Shown here in pieces: positions 1 through 8,046 of a stretch of 64,000 bases of DNA. A program made the translations under genes and the position numbers. Every line of letters begins with the position of its first letter. The first letter of the stretch is position 1. The DNA is from Halomonas gemina (lineage in GTDB: Bacteria; Pseudomonadota; Gammaproteobacteria; Pseudomonadales; Halomonadaceae): assembly GCF_023554995.1 (NCBI RefSeq), contig NZ_JAMJPK010000006.1, forward strand, positions 186,001 to 250,000. The letters run 5' to 3'. The notes under the pieces are model-generated. The model did no database searches. It was given only the letters and a program-made list of their open reading frames with translations, and was not told the origin of the DNA.

Positions 1-175
1 GGCCGTTACGGGCCTGGACCCGAGCGACGGCGGCGAGCCAGTCGCCGAGCAGTGGGTCGTCACCCAGGCGCGTCCTCGCCTGCCATAGCCGGGCGATGCC
101 CTCAAGGTACTCCCCGAGCCTCGCGGTCTCCTCGGCCGCCAGCGGGTAGAGGCCCCGACCGGCATGGGTATCCAT
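1..175 (-). CDS. N-terminal part of an unrecognised protein
   Basis: This is an open frame on the minus strand with an ATG at 175-173. It runs off the left edge of the window, so only the first 58 residues are visible. They begin MDTHAGRGLYPLAAEE and continue as an acidic, Ala/Leu/Arg-rich, probably helical stretch. I do not recognise the family. Codon use is GC-rich like its neighbours, which supports a real gene. The next gene to the right, an OmpA-like lipoprotein, is on the same strand but ends at a terminator hairpin, so this gene probably has its own promoter in the 176-316 gap. Confidence 0.5.
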   Translation of the reverse strand, partial: MDTHAGRGLYPLAAEETARLGEYLEGIARLWQARTRLGDDPLLGDWLAAVARVQARNG

Positions 176-176
176 A

Positions 177-203
177 TACGTAACGGGAGATTTCTTACGT
201 AAC
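177..203. repeat. Paired TACGTAAC words upstream of the left-edge gene
   Basis: The octamer TACGTAAC occurs at 177-184 and again at 196-203, a 19-bp period. The second copy is embedded in the palindrome TTACGTAA at 195-202. Both lie just upstream of the start codon at 175, so they could be an operator for that gene. This is a visual observation only. Confidence 0.25.
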
Positions 204-316
204 AGATGGTCGATGACCGCGAAAAGCGTCAGATGCTTGTGAACGTCGGCGAAATTGCCCGCATGATAGGCATGCTGATAGGAGAGCATGGAAGGAGATC
301 CGTGAGTCGGCAAGAC

Positions 317-351
317 GAAAGGGCCCGCCACTGCACGGCAGTGACGGGCCC
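317..351 (-). terminator. Rho-independent-type terminator of the OmpA-like gene
   Basis: A long GC-rich inverted repeat built on GGGCCCG and CGGGCCC arms (321-351) with an inner CACTG/CAGTG pairing lies 26 bp past the stop of the OmpA-like gene. Read on the minus strand it is followed by a short CTTT run. This is the normal layout of an intrinsic terminator for a leftward transcript. Confidence 0.75.
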
Positions 352-376
352 GAAGGTACGGCGTTGGGAGACCGGC

Positions 377-1060
377 TTACTGCTGCTGGAAGCGGTCCTC
401 GATGGGTGACAGGGTGACCTCGACCCGACGGTTCTGGGCCCGGCCCTGCTCGTTGTCGTTGCTGGCCACCGGCTGGTTCTCACCATAGCCGCGCATGTTC
501 AGGCGGTTGCGCGATACGCCGGACTGGGCCAGGTAGCTGCCCACCGATTCGGCACGACGCTCGGAGAGCCGCTGGTTGTAGCTGGCATCACCCGTGCTGT
601 CGGTATGGCCGGCGATGTTGACGCGCGTATCGGGATACTGCTGCAGCACCGAGGCCACGTCATTGAGGGCGTTGCGCGCGTTGGGGGTCAGGTCGCTGGA
701 GTCGAAGGCAAAGGTCACCTCGCTCGGCATGTTGAGCACGATATCGTCACCGCGACGCTCGACACCGATACCGGTGCCCTGAGTGCTCTGACGCAGCTGC
801 TCCTCCTGACGATCCATGTAGGCGCCGATGCCACCGCCGGCAGCGGCACCCACGGCAGCGCCGATCAGGGCGCGATCACGGCGGCTGGTACTACCGTCGC
901 CACTGAGGGCACCGGCAGCGGCACCCACGGCGGCGCCGATGGCCGCACCCGTCCCGGTCTGGCTACGCTGGGTCTCCCCGCTATAGGGGTCGGTGGTGGT
1001 GCAGCCTACCAGCAGCGCGGCGGCAGCCAGCGGTGCGATCAGTCGGATGGATCTGCTCAT
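377..1060 (-). CDS. OmpA-family outer-membrane lipoprotein (YiaD type)
   Basis: The 227-residue product is a predicted outer-membrane lipoprotein that anchors the envelope to peptidoglycan. The N-terminus is a lipoprotein signal ending in LLVGC, so Cys20 should be acylated. Residues about 36-80 hold two glycine-zipper segments (runs such as GAAIGAAVGAAAG) that can insert in or associate with membrane. Residues about 105-222 form an OmpA C-terminal domain with the peptidoglycan-binding GHTDSTGDASYNQRLSERRA region, including the conserved Asp and Arg. It lies 30 bp downstream of hemW on the same strand but has its own terminator. YiaD-like lipoproteins have this architecture, and the exact role here is unknown. 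Confidence 0.85.
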   Translation of the reverse strand: MSRSIRLIAPLAAAALLVGCTTTDPYSGETQRSQTGTGAAIGAAVGAAAGALSGDGSTSRRDRALIGAAVGAAAGGGIGAYMDRQEEQLRQSTQGTGIGVERRGDDIVLNMPSEVTFAFDSSDLTPNARNALNDVASVLQQYPDTRVNIAGHTDSTGDASYNQRLSERRAESVGSYLAQSGVSRNRLNMRGYGENQPVASNDNEQGRAQNRRVEVTLSPIEDRFQQQ

Positions 1061-1090
1061 GGTGTCCTCTTCTCCTTGGGTTGACGAATG

Positions 1091-2278
1091 TCATCCTTCA
1101 CTGGCTCGCTCATCATCGATCAGAGCCAGCAGCTCGTTCAAGAATAGTAGACCCTGGGGTGATGCCCTAAGCCAGTCGGCATCTTCCACAAGAAGTCCTT
1201 TTTCACGGGCCGCGACCAGCCTGTCCAGCAGCGCCCGCGACCCGCGCCCCGTATGGGCCTGCCAGGTCGACAGGGGCACCCCCTCCACCAAGCGCAGGGC
1301 ATTCATGGTGAACTCCAGTGGCAGCTCGCGCTCATCGATGTCGGCCCGACCGGCCACGAAGCCCCGTGGGTCGTGGAGCCGACGCAGATAGGCGTCGGGC
1401 AGACGCGATTTCCAGCGGCGCTGGATCTGCAGGCCCTCGGCGCCCGGAGCGCTGAGCTTGCCATGGGCACCGGCCCCGATCCCCAGATAGTCACCGAAGC
1501 CCCAGTAGTTGAGGTTATGACGCGACCCCCGCCCGGCACGGGCATAGGCGGAAATCTCGTAACGCTCCAGGCCGGCGGCTTCCAGCCGCTCGTGTCCCAG
1601 GTCCTGGATATCCCACAGCACCTCCTCAACGGGCAGCGAAGGCGGGAAGGCATGGAATTCGGTATTCGGCTCCAGGGTCAGCTGATACCAGGAGAGATGT
1701 TCCGGTGAGAGGGAGAGCGCCCGGTCGAGGTCGGCCAGCGCCAGTGCCGGCGTCTGCTGCGGAAGGCCGTGCATCAGGTCGAGGTTGAGGTTGTCGAAGC
1801 CTGCCTGACGCGCCTCCTCGATGGCCGCCACGGCATCGTCACCGCCATGGATACGACCCAGGGCCGCCAGCTGGGCGTCCTGGAAGCTCTGTACGCCCAG
1901 CGACAGGCGGTTGATGCCCGCCGCCCGGTAGTGGGCGAAACGTCCCCGCTCCAGGGTTCCGGGATTCGCTTCCAGGGTGATCTCGATGTCGGCGGCCAGC
2001 GGAAGCCGTCTCGCCACGGCCTGCAACAGCCGCTCGTAGAAGTCGCCCGACATCAGGCTCGGCGTACCGCCACCGATGAAGATACTCACCAGCTCACGCC
2101 CCGCGGCCAGCGGCAGGTCGGCCTCGAGATCCGCGATCAGCGCCTCGAGGTAGCTCGCCTCGGGGAGTTCGGCGCTTTGCCCCACGCCATGGGAATTGAA
2201 GTCGCAGTAGGGGCACTTGCGCACGCACCAGGGGACATGGACATACAGCGACAGCGGTGGCAGGGCAGAGGCGCTCAT
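1091..2278 (-). CDS. hemW: Heme chaperone HemW (radical SAM, HemN-like)
   Basis: The 395-residue protein is a member of the HemW branch of the coproporphyrinogen-oxidase-like radical SAM family. The cluster motif is Cys18-x3-Cys22-x2-Cys25 followed by DF, and a GGGTPS SAM-contact motif follows near residue 68. Family knowledge: HemW binds heme and passes it to respiratory proteins rather than oxidising coproporphyrinogen. Its length matches HemW (about 380-400) rather than HemN (about 455). The start codon overlaps the rdgB stop by four bases (ATGA), so the two are translationally coupled, an arrangement common in gammaproteobacteria. Confidence 0.93.
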   Translation of the reverse strand: MSASALPPLSLYVHVPWCVRKCPYCDFNSHGVGQSAELPEASYLEALIADLEADLPLAAGRELVSIFIGGGTPSLMSGDFYERLLQAVARRLPLAADIEITLEANPGTLERGRFAHYRAAGINRLSLGVQSFQDAQLAALGRIHGGDDAVAAIEEARQAGFDNLNLDLMHGLPQQTPALALADLDRALSLSPEHLSWYQLTLEPNTEFHAFPPSLPVEEVLWDIQDLGHERLEAAGLERYEISAYARAGRGSRHNLNYWGFGDYLGIGAGAHGKLSAPGAEGLQIQRRWKSRLPDAYLRRLHDPRGFVAGRADIDERELPLEFTMNALRLVEGVPLSTWQAHTGRGSRALLDRLVAAREKGLLVEDADWLRASPQGLLFLNELLALIDDERASEG

Positions 2279-2886
2279 CGTTCTCCTTGCCCGCCGTCCA
2301 TCGCCGCCACCAGCGCCTGCAGGGCCCGCCCCCGATGACTGAGACGATTCTTCTGCTCGGCGGTGAGTTCGGCGGCACTCGCACCGTGGTCGGGAAGCCA
2401 GAACAGCGGATCATAGCCGAACCCCCCCTCGCCGCGGGGCGCCAGCAGGATCTCGCCTTCCCAGCTACGCTGCACGATAAGCGGCACCGGGTCCTCGGCA
2501 TGACGCAGCAGCACCAGAACGCACCAGTAGCGGGCCCGGCGACGCCCCTCCGGCACCTCGGCCAGGGACGCCAGCAGTCGGGCGTTGTTGCGCGCATCGC
2601 TCTTCGGCTCGCCGGCATAGCGCGCGGAGTAGATGCCGGGCGCCCCGTTCAGGGCATCGACCTCGAGGCCGGAATCGTCGGCCAGGGCCGGCAGACCGCT
2701 GAGGCGACTGGCTTCCCGGGCCTTGAGGAGGGCGTTCTCGACGAAGGTCAGGCCAGTCTCCTCGACGTCGGCCACGCCGAAGTCGGCCTGGGGTCGCACG
2801 GCGAAGCCAAATGGGGCGAACAGCTGATGAAACTCGCGCAGCTTGCCGGCATTGCCACTGGCCAGCACCAGCAGGGCTGGGGTCAT
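2275..2886 (-). CDS. rdgB: dITP/XTP pyrophosphatase (HAM1/RdgB)
   Basis: The 203-residue enzyme hydrolyses non-canonical purine triphosphates (dITP, XTP, ITP) to monophosphates, keeping deaminated purines out of DNA. It shows the N-terminal [12 protein letters not shown] substrate loop, the [12 protein letters not shown] catalytic block near residues 65-78, the GIYSARYAG segment and the FGYDPLFW signature near residue 156. Length is typical of the family. It heads a two-gene leftward unit with hemW, overlapping by four bases. The region upstream is the AT-rich gap shared with the divergent csgD-like gene. Confidence 0.94.
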   Translation of the reverse strand: MTPALLVLASGNAGKLREFHQLFAPFGFAVRPQADFGVADVEETGLTFVENALLKAREASRLSGLPALADDSGLEVDALNGAPGIYSARYAGEPKSDARNNARLLASLAEVPEGRRRARYWCVLVLLRHAEDPVPLIVQRSWEGEILLAPRGEGGFGYDPLFWLPDHGASAAELTAEQKNRLSHRGRALQALVAAMDGGQGER

Positions 2887-3292
2887 GTTGGTTCTCCAGA
2901 CGAAGAGGTATGTCCCATTCTACGAGCCGAGGCCATCAGGGGGAAATGGCCGGACCGGAGAGGTTGTAAAATGTCATTCATAGAAATGACTAATCTCATT
3001 CTGAATTCTGATCTCTTGAACCACGAAACCTTGAGTACTAGGCTGATTTTTCTTGTATGACCTCCTTTTCAGGCCAAGATACTTTTTTACGCACATCCCC
3101 CAACATACTGATTATATTAGGTTAATACAGATTCAGCTTCAAAAATTAATACAAGTGAATAAGTAAATAACCAAAAGTTAGTAACTAAAAGTTACATTCT
3201 GACCAAGACTGAGGGCCAGTGTGGCGCTTGTGCCACAAATGGCTGATTGCCTCATCATGAAAGTTAACCGCGTCTTGCGAAGGGGTCGGACC
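2887..3292. promoter_or_regulatory. AT-rich divergent control region, rdgB / csgD-like
   Basis: No gene is supported in this 406-bp gap. The part next to rdgB is GC-rich like the rest of the window, but about 2965-3215 is strikingly AT-rich. It contains an inverted repeat GTCATT-N6-AATGAC (2973-2990), the palindrome TTAGTAACTAA (3178-3188) and the word AAAAGTTA twice (3173-3180 and 3186-3193). Long AT-rich leaders bound by several regulators are known for csgD in enterics. Here that role is inference. Confidence 0.5.
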
Positions 3293-3994
3293 ATGGAACA
3301 GGAGAAGAGCCTGGTATTGCTGGTTACCGCCAACAATCCTCAGTCACAACTCTTCATCAACTATCTCCACGATCAGCTCGACTGCCCGGTCTCGGTGGTC
3401 GCGCCGGGAACGGAGTGGAAAGGCAAGGATGCCTCGCCGACCGTGGTACTGCTCGATGCGGATCATATCGACGAGGCCACCATGCAGCAGTGGCATGTCA
3501 GGGCGGCCGAGGCCGGTGACTTGTCGCTGGCCGCCTTCAACCTGCGGGATGAGGAGCATGCCGTCGAGATCCTCTCGGCCATGAACCTGCAGGGCGTCTT
3601 CTACCGCAGTGATTCGCTGGACATGATCTGCAAGGGGCTCTCGATCCTGCTGGAAGGCAACCTGTGGATGTCGCGCTCGTTGATGACGCGAATGATCCAG
3701 TTCTTTCGCCGCCAGCAGCTCAACTCCTACCGGCCGGTCTGCGGCCTCACGCACCGGGAGCTGGAGATCATCGCCATGCTGGGTACGGGGGCCTCGAATA
3801 TCGAGATCGCCGACCAGCTGTTCGTCAGCGAACATACCGTCAAGTCCCACCTCTACAACATCTTCCGCAAGATCAAGGTGCACAACCGCCTCCAGGCGGT
3901 GAACTGGGCCCGCCAGAACCTCGGCGCCCCACCTCCTCTGGTGGGGCGCCGCCAGCGCGATGCGACCCACCAGGGCTCGCCTCATCCCTCCTGA
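3293..3994 (+). CDS. CsgD-like LuxR/FixJ-type transcription regulator
   Basis: This is a 233-residue regulator. The ATG at 3293 is preferred because GAAGGGG lies just upstream and the protein then begins like CsgD, although in-frame ATGs exist upstream at 3221 and 3257. The N-terminal part is a receiver-like domain without a clear phospho-acceptor set. GVFYRSDSLDMICKGL and LLEGNLWMSRSL resemble the CsgD linker. Residues about 155-212 are a LuxR helix-turn-helix (LTHRELEIIAMLGTGASNIE, then SEHTVKSHLYNIF). CsgD-family proteins control curli, cellulose and biofilm genes; the target here is unknown. About 24 residues follow the usual family end, and that extension contains a perfect hairpin in the DNA. 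It is convergent with the next gene, 7 bp away. Confidence 0.82.
   Translation: MEQEKSLVLLVTANNPQSQLFINYLHDQLDCPVSVVAPGTEWKGKDASPTVVLLDADHIDEATMQQWHVRAAEAGDLSLAAFNLRDEEHAVEILSAMNLQGVFYRSDSLDMICKGLSILLEGNLWMSRSLMTRMIQFFRRQQLNSYRPVCGLTHRELEIIAMLGTGASNIEIADQLFVSEHTVKSHLYNIFRKIKVHNRLQAVNWARQNLGAPPPLVGRRQRDATHQGSPHPS
3923..3950 (+). terminator. Perfect 11-bp hairpin within the csgD-like 3' end
   Basis: The arms GGCGCCCCACC (3923-3933) and GGTGGGGCGCC (3940-3950) enclose the loop TCCTCT. The hairpin lies inside the coding region about 44 bp before the stop, between two convergent genes, and has no T-run. It may slow or end transcription from either side, or simply reflect how the C-terminal extension arose. 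Confidence 0.4.
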
Positions 3995-4001
3995 GCGATC
4001 C

Positions 4002-5249
4002 TCAGGTCAAGCGCACGTGATCCTGGATCAGGCCTGCCAGGGTCTCGGCGGCATTGTCCGCCGTGGTATCGAGGTGCAGCAGGTGCAGGCGCTCCTCGTC
4101 GCTGAATGCCTCGATGTCGGCCTGCTGACGCGCCAGGATGGCGAGGCTCTCCTCGACCGGGACACCGTGGCGCCGGGCACGCTTGTCGATGCGACGGCGC
4201 AGGGTGGCCTCATCGACCTCAAAGCTGACCAGCAGCACCGGCAGGCCCCTGGCCTCGGCCTGCTGGCGCAGGAGATCGCGCTGCTCCCGCCTGAGGAAGG
4301 TGCCATCGACGCAGGTCGGGAAACCCGCCTCTAGCAGCGTGCCGGCACATTCGGCCAGTCGACGATAGGTGCGCTCGGTGGCCTCCCGGGAGAAGATGTC
4401 CACAGGCAGTCGTGATGAAACCGCTTGTGGATCGATACCGTGCAGCCGTCGCCGCTCCACGTCCGAACAGAGACGAACGGCCCCCAGGCGGCCGACCAGG
4501 GTCCGGGTGAAGCGGCTCTTGCCGCTGCCCGAGACGCCAATGCCAATGATCAACGGGGGGAAGCGGAACTCGGCATAGGCCTCCGCCAGGTCCAGGTAGC
4601 CACGGCACTCCCGCATGGTCTCGGCCAGTAGGGCAGGGCGTTCTCCATCCTCACCGGCCGCCTGATGGCGCTGCAGGGCGCATCGCGCACCGGCCAGGGC
4701 CTCGACGACACGGAAGACCGAGAGCAGGCGCGCCAGCCCATAATCCCCGGACCGGCGCAGATAGCCATCGAGGGCCTGTCGAGCCAGGCCGGTCTCGCCA
4801 TGAGATTCCAGCCCCACCAGCAGCGACGCCAGGTCACTGCCCGGATCGACGATGTCCTCAGCGCCGGGACCGTGGAGGTCCAGACCGATGGCATTGGCCA
4901 GCAGCACCCGGCCCTGGTCGCAGAGCCGACTATCGGGATGCGCGACGGCCCAGCTGCTCGTCAACAGGCGCTCCCGACGCGCCCTGAAGACCGGCGACAG
5001 CCGGGCAATGTCCTGCTCGAGCCACTGTTGGAGACGGGCAAGTCGCTGACGATCCTCCTCTCCGGCGAGCAGCGGCTCGATGGCCGTCACTTCCCCGTCG
5101 AGCCGTTCCCGGAAAGCGACCAGCCCGGCATCCTCGGGGTGGGGTGCTTCCGGCGAGCGGCGATGAAAGGCCACCAGCCGCTCGACCAGCTCCTCCAGCT
5201 GCAGCGCTTCCTCACAGGAGGCCGCGTGTTCGACATCTGTCTGGCTCAT
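4002..5249 (-). CDS. P-loop kinase with a degenerate aminoglycoside-kinase-like half
   Basis: The 415-residue protein has two parts. The C-terminal half (about 230-415) is a gluconate-kinase-like P-loop NTPase with Walker A GVSGSGKS at 238-245 and later LVSFEVDEATLRRRIDKRARR, a lid-type arginine-rich segment. The N-terminal half aligns by eye with the C-lobe of the aminoglycoside phosphotransferase-like domain in the fused COG2187/COG0645 family (LLVGLESHGETGLARQAL, YLRRSGDYGLARLL). The N-lobe is missing, and the catalytic HGDLHLGN loop is replaced by AHPDSRLCDQ near 103-112. The substrate is unknown for the whole family. The start ATG at 5249 gives a protein about 100 residues shorter than the usual fusion. 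Confidence 0.7.
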   Translation of the reverse strand: MSQTDVEHAASCEEALQLEELVERLVAFHRRSPEAPHPEDAGLVAFRERLDGEVTAIEPLLAGEEDRQRLARLQQWLEQDIARLSPVFRARRERLLTSSWAVAHPDSRLCDQGRVLLANAIGLDLHGPGAEDIVDPGSDLASLLVGLESHGETGLARQALDGYLRRSGDYGLARLLSVFRVVEALAGARCALQRHQAAGEDGERPALLAETMRECRGYLDLAEAYAEFRFPPLIIGIGVSGSGKSRFTRTLVGRLGAVRLCSDVERRRLHGIDPQAVSSRLPVDIFSREATERTYRRLAECAGTLLEAGFPTCVDGTFLRREQRDLLRQQAEARGLPVLLVSFEVDEATLRRRIDKRARRHGVPVEESLAILARQQADIEAFSDEERLHLLHLDTTADNAAETLAGLIQDHVRLT

Positions 5250-5279
5250 CTGGGGTCTCCCGCTATGGAGGGTGGAGTC

Positions 5280-6569
5280 TCAGGCCGGCTGCATCGCGGC
5301 GAATGCCTTCTCGGCACCGTCCAGGGTCAGCTGGATATCCTCCGGCGCATGGGCACTGGACATGAACCCGGCCTCGAAGGCCGATGGCGCCAGGTAGACC
5401 CCCTGGTCGAGCATCAGGGAGAAGAAGCGACGGAAGGCATCGGCGTCGCAGGCGGTGGCCTGGGCGAAGTTATCGACCCGGGTCTGGCCGGTGAAGAAGA
5501 TCCCGAACATGCCGCCGGCACGCTGGGTGATCATGTCGACCCCCGCGGCATCAGCCCTCTCCTGGAGGCCGTGGCAGAGGGTCTCGACCCGCTGTGCCAG
5601 GGCGTCATGGAAGCCTGGCTGGCGAAGCTTGCCAAGAAGCGCGATGCCCGCCGCCATGGCCAGCGGGTTGCCGGAGAGGGTGCCGGCCTGATAGACGGGG
5701 CCGAGCGGCGAGATCATCTCCATGATCTCGCGACGCCCGCCGAAGGCGCCCACCGGCATGCCGCCACCGACGATCTTGCCCAGGCAGGTGAGGTCCGGCT
5801 CGATGCCGTAGTGGGCCTGGGCACCGCCCATCGCGACCCGGAAGCCGGTCATTACCTCGTCGAAGATGAGCACGCTGCCATGCTCGTCGCAGACGCGGCG
5901 CAGGGTCTCCAGGAAGCCCGGCTGCGGCGGGATGCAGTTCATGTTGCCGGCCACCGGTTCGACGATGATGCAGGCCACCTCGCTGCCGATCTCCTCGAAG
6001 CACTGCTCCACGGCATCGGGATCGTTGTAGGAGAGGGTCACGGTGTGCTCGGCCAGGGAGGCCGGTACCCCGGGGGAACTCGGCTCGCCGTGGGTCAGGG
6101 CGCCCGAGCCGGCCTTGACCAGCAGCGAGTCGGAGTGGCCGTGGTAGTTGCCCTCGAACTTGACGATCTTGTCGCGACCGGTATAGCCGCGCGCCAGGCG
6201 GATGGCGGACATGGTGGCCTCGGTGCCGGAATTGACCATGCGCACCATCTCGATGGAGGGGATCATCTCGCAGATCAGGTCGGCCATGGTGGTCTCGATG
6301 GCCGTGGGAGTGCCGAAGGAGAGCCCACTGTCGAGTCGTTCGCGCACCGCCCCCAACACCTCGGGGTCGGCATGGCCGGTGATCATGGGCCCCCAGGAGC
6401 CGACATAATCGACATAGCGCTTGCCTTCCACATCGAAGAGATAGGCGCCCCGCGCACGCTCCATGAACACCGGGGGGCGGTCCATCCCCTTGAAGGCGCG
6501 AACCGGCGAGTTGACCCCGCCGGGAATGTGGCGGCAGGCCTGCTCGAAGAGCTGTGCGGATGTGGTCAT
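5280..6569 (-). CDS. hemL: Glutamate-1-semialdehyde 2,1-aminomutase
   Basis: The 429-residue PLP enzyme converts glutamate-1-semialdehyde to 5-aminolevulinate, the second step of the C5 heme pathway. The PLP-binding lysine is Lys265 in [17 protein letters not shown], preceded by the [11 protein letters not shown] motif. [16 protein letters not shown] holds the phosphate-binding region, and the [11 protein letters not shown] entry is also conserved. Length matches E. coli HemL. It is leftward, with a 176-bp gap to thiD that probably carries its promoter. A DnaA-box-like TGTGGATAG occurs at 6612-6620 in that gap. Confidence 0.96.
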   Translation of the reverse strand: MTTSAQLFEQACRHIPGGVNSPVRAFKGMDRPPVFMERARGAYLFDVEGKRYVDYVGSWGPMITGHADPEVLGAVRERLDSGLSFGTPTAIETTMADLICEMIPSIEMVRMVNSGTEATMSAIRLARGYTGRDKIVKFEGNYHGHSDSLLVKAGSGALTHGEPSSPGVPASLAEHTVTLSYNDPDAVEQCFEEIGSEVACIIVEPVAGNMNCIPPQPGFLETLRRVCDEHGSVLIFDEVMTGFRVAMGGAQAHYGIEPDLTCLGKIVGGGMPVGAFGGRREIMEMISPLGPVYQAGTLSGNPLAMAAGIALLGKLRQPGFHDALAQRVETLCHGLQERADAAGVDMITQRAGGMFGIFFTGQTRVDNFAQATACDADAFRRFFSLMLDQGVYLAPSAFEAGFMSSAHAPEDIQLTLDGAEKAFAAMQPA

Positions 6570-6745
6570 GTCAACCTCTTGCCCTGTTGATGCGTGCCCG
6601 CCCAGGCGGGCTGTGGATAGATCTCTGGATAACCTCGTGACGGACGGTGAAGGGTCGGTGAATGTCGTCGAACGACGCCTGTCCGCGCCTCAATCGGATT
6701 CACCCCATTCTCGTCTGCCGAGGAGGCGATGACCAGCCCGCCCCG

Positions 6746-7606
6746 TCATCCCGGCGGTGGCACCGCGTCGATGGCGAGAAAGGCGGGTCTCGCCGGCAAC
6801 TGCCAGAGGCGCCGCGGCAGCCGCTGGTCATGGCCCGGCTGCCAACCGCGGGCCAGCGCCTGCCAGGTGAAGGCCTGCGCCTGCTCGCAGGCAGTGACCA
6901 GAGACTCGCCCGCCGCCAGGCGCGCCGCCAGCGCGCTCGCCAGGGTACAGCCTGACCCGTGGAAACGCCCGGCGAGTCGCGGCCAGCTCCACTGCCGGCT
7001 GGTCTCCGGCGCGTGCAGCGTATGCTCTACCCGATCGGCCGGCACCCGTCCCGCGGGATGGTCGGTGCCGGTGACCAGCAGTGCCTGGCAGCCGAGCGAC
7101 ATCAGCCTCACCGCCCGCTCGGTGTCATCGACGAACTCGACGCCCGCCAGCCGGGCCAGCTCCTGACGATTGGGGGTCAGGATATCCACACGCGGCAGCA
7201 GGTGGCGGCACATGCCATCGATGAGCTCGGCTGTGGACAAGTCACTGCCACCGCCGGCCCTGAGCACCGGGTCCATCACCACCGGCACCCCCGGTCGACG
7301 CCGCAGGATATCCACCACGGCATCCAGCACGGCGACATCCGGCACCAGGCCGATCTTGATCGCGGCGATCTCGAAGTCGTCCAGGGCCGCCGCCATGGCG
7401 CACAGGTCTGAGGCGGGGACGGTCCTCACCGCGCTCACGTCCCGGCAGTTCTGCACCGTCAGCGCCGTGGGTAGGGTCAACGCCCAGCCGCCGCAGGCCG
7501 CCACCGCCTCGCTGTCGGCGACCAGGCCGGCGCCACCGGTAGGGTCGTGACCGGACAGCACCAGCACCGTCGGCAGGTGGGGGGAGAGTTCAGGGGAATC
7601 GGCCAT
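6746..7606 (-). CDS. thiD: Hydroxymethylpyrimidine / phosphomethylpyrimidine kinase
   Basis: The 286-residue ribokinase-fold enzyme phosphorylates HMP and HMP-P for thiamine synthesis. The N-terminal LSGHDPTGGAGLVADSEA motif binds substrate. VVMDPVLRAGGGSDLST near the middle and the GSGCTLASALAARLAAGES anion-hole segment near residue 220 are typical. No ThiE domain is fused. Its start overlaps the hemJ stop by one base (TGATG), so the pair is probably co-transcribed, with hemJ first. The C-terminal 25 residues after the catalytic block are slightly longer than usual. Confidence 0.92.
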   Translation of the reverse strand: MADSPELSPHLPTVLVLSGHDPTGGAGLVADSEAVAACGGWALTLPTALTVQNCRDVSAVRTVPASDLCAMAAALDDFEIAAIKIGLVPDVAVLDAVVDILRRRPGVPVVMDPVLRAGGGSDLSTAELIDGMCRHLLPRVDILTPNRQELARLAGVEFVDDTERAVRLMSLGCQALLVTGTDHPAGRVPADRVEHTLHAPETSRQWSWPRLAGRFHGSGCTLASALAARLAAGESLVTACEQAQAFTWQALARGWQPGHDQRLPRRLWQLPARPAFLAIDAVPPPG

Positions 7607-8037
7607 CAGAATGGCTTGAGCACGGCCAGGAAGATGATCAGCAGCAGGACAATCACCGGCAGCTCGTTGAACCAGCGGAAGAACACATGGCCGCGTCGAC
7701 AGCGCGCTTCGGCGAACTGCTTCAGGTAGATCAGGCAGATATGGTGATAGCCCACCAGCAGCGCCACCAGCAGCAGTTTGGCATGGATCCAGCCCTGGGC
7801 GAGCCAGGCGGGATTGAGCACCAGCAGGGCACCCCCGAACAGCAGTACCGCGATCATCGACGGGGTCATGATCCCGCGGTAGAGCTTGCGCTCCATCACC
7901 AGGAAGTGATCGATGGCCTGCTGCTCGCCCCTGTCCCGCGCCATGGCGTGGTAGACGTAGAGGCGTGGCAGATAGAACAGGGCGGCGAACCAGGTCACCA
8001 TGGCCACCAGGTGCAGGGCCTTCATCCAGAGATACAT
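7606..8037 (-). CDS. hemJ: Protoporphyrinogen IX oxidase HemJ
   Basis: The 143-residue inner-membrane protein has about four transmembrane helices. It carries out the six-electron oxidation of protoporphyrinogen IX in bacteria lacking HemG/HemY. The MYLWMKALHLVAMVTWFAALFYLPRL start is the conserved HemJ N-terminus with His9. RKLYRGIMTPSMI and WIHAKLLLVALLVGYHH carry the other conserved polar residues. The length fits the family. It precedes thiD with a TGATG overlap. Together with hemL and hemW, this makes a loose heme-related neighbourhood. Confidence 0.9.
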   Translation of the reverse strand: MYLWMKALHLVAMVTWFAALFYLPRLYVYHAMARDRGEQQAIDHFLVMERKLYRGIMTPSMIAVLLFGGALLVLNPAWLAQGWIHAKLLLVALLVGYHHICLIYLKQFAEARCRRGHVFFRWFNELPVIVLLLIIFLAVLKPF

Positions 8038-8046
8038 GACGACTCC

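Noticed and set aside
4665..6590. Long rightward open frame opposite hemL and the kinase fusion
   Set aside because: It is antisense to two well-recognised genes and is a normal by-product of high GC. The translation has no recognisable domain.
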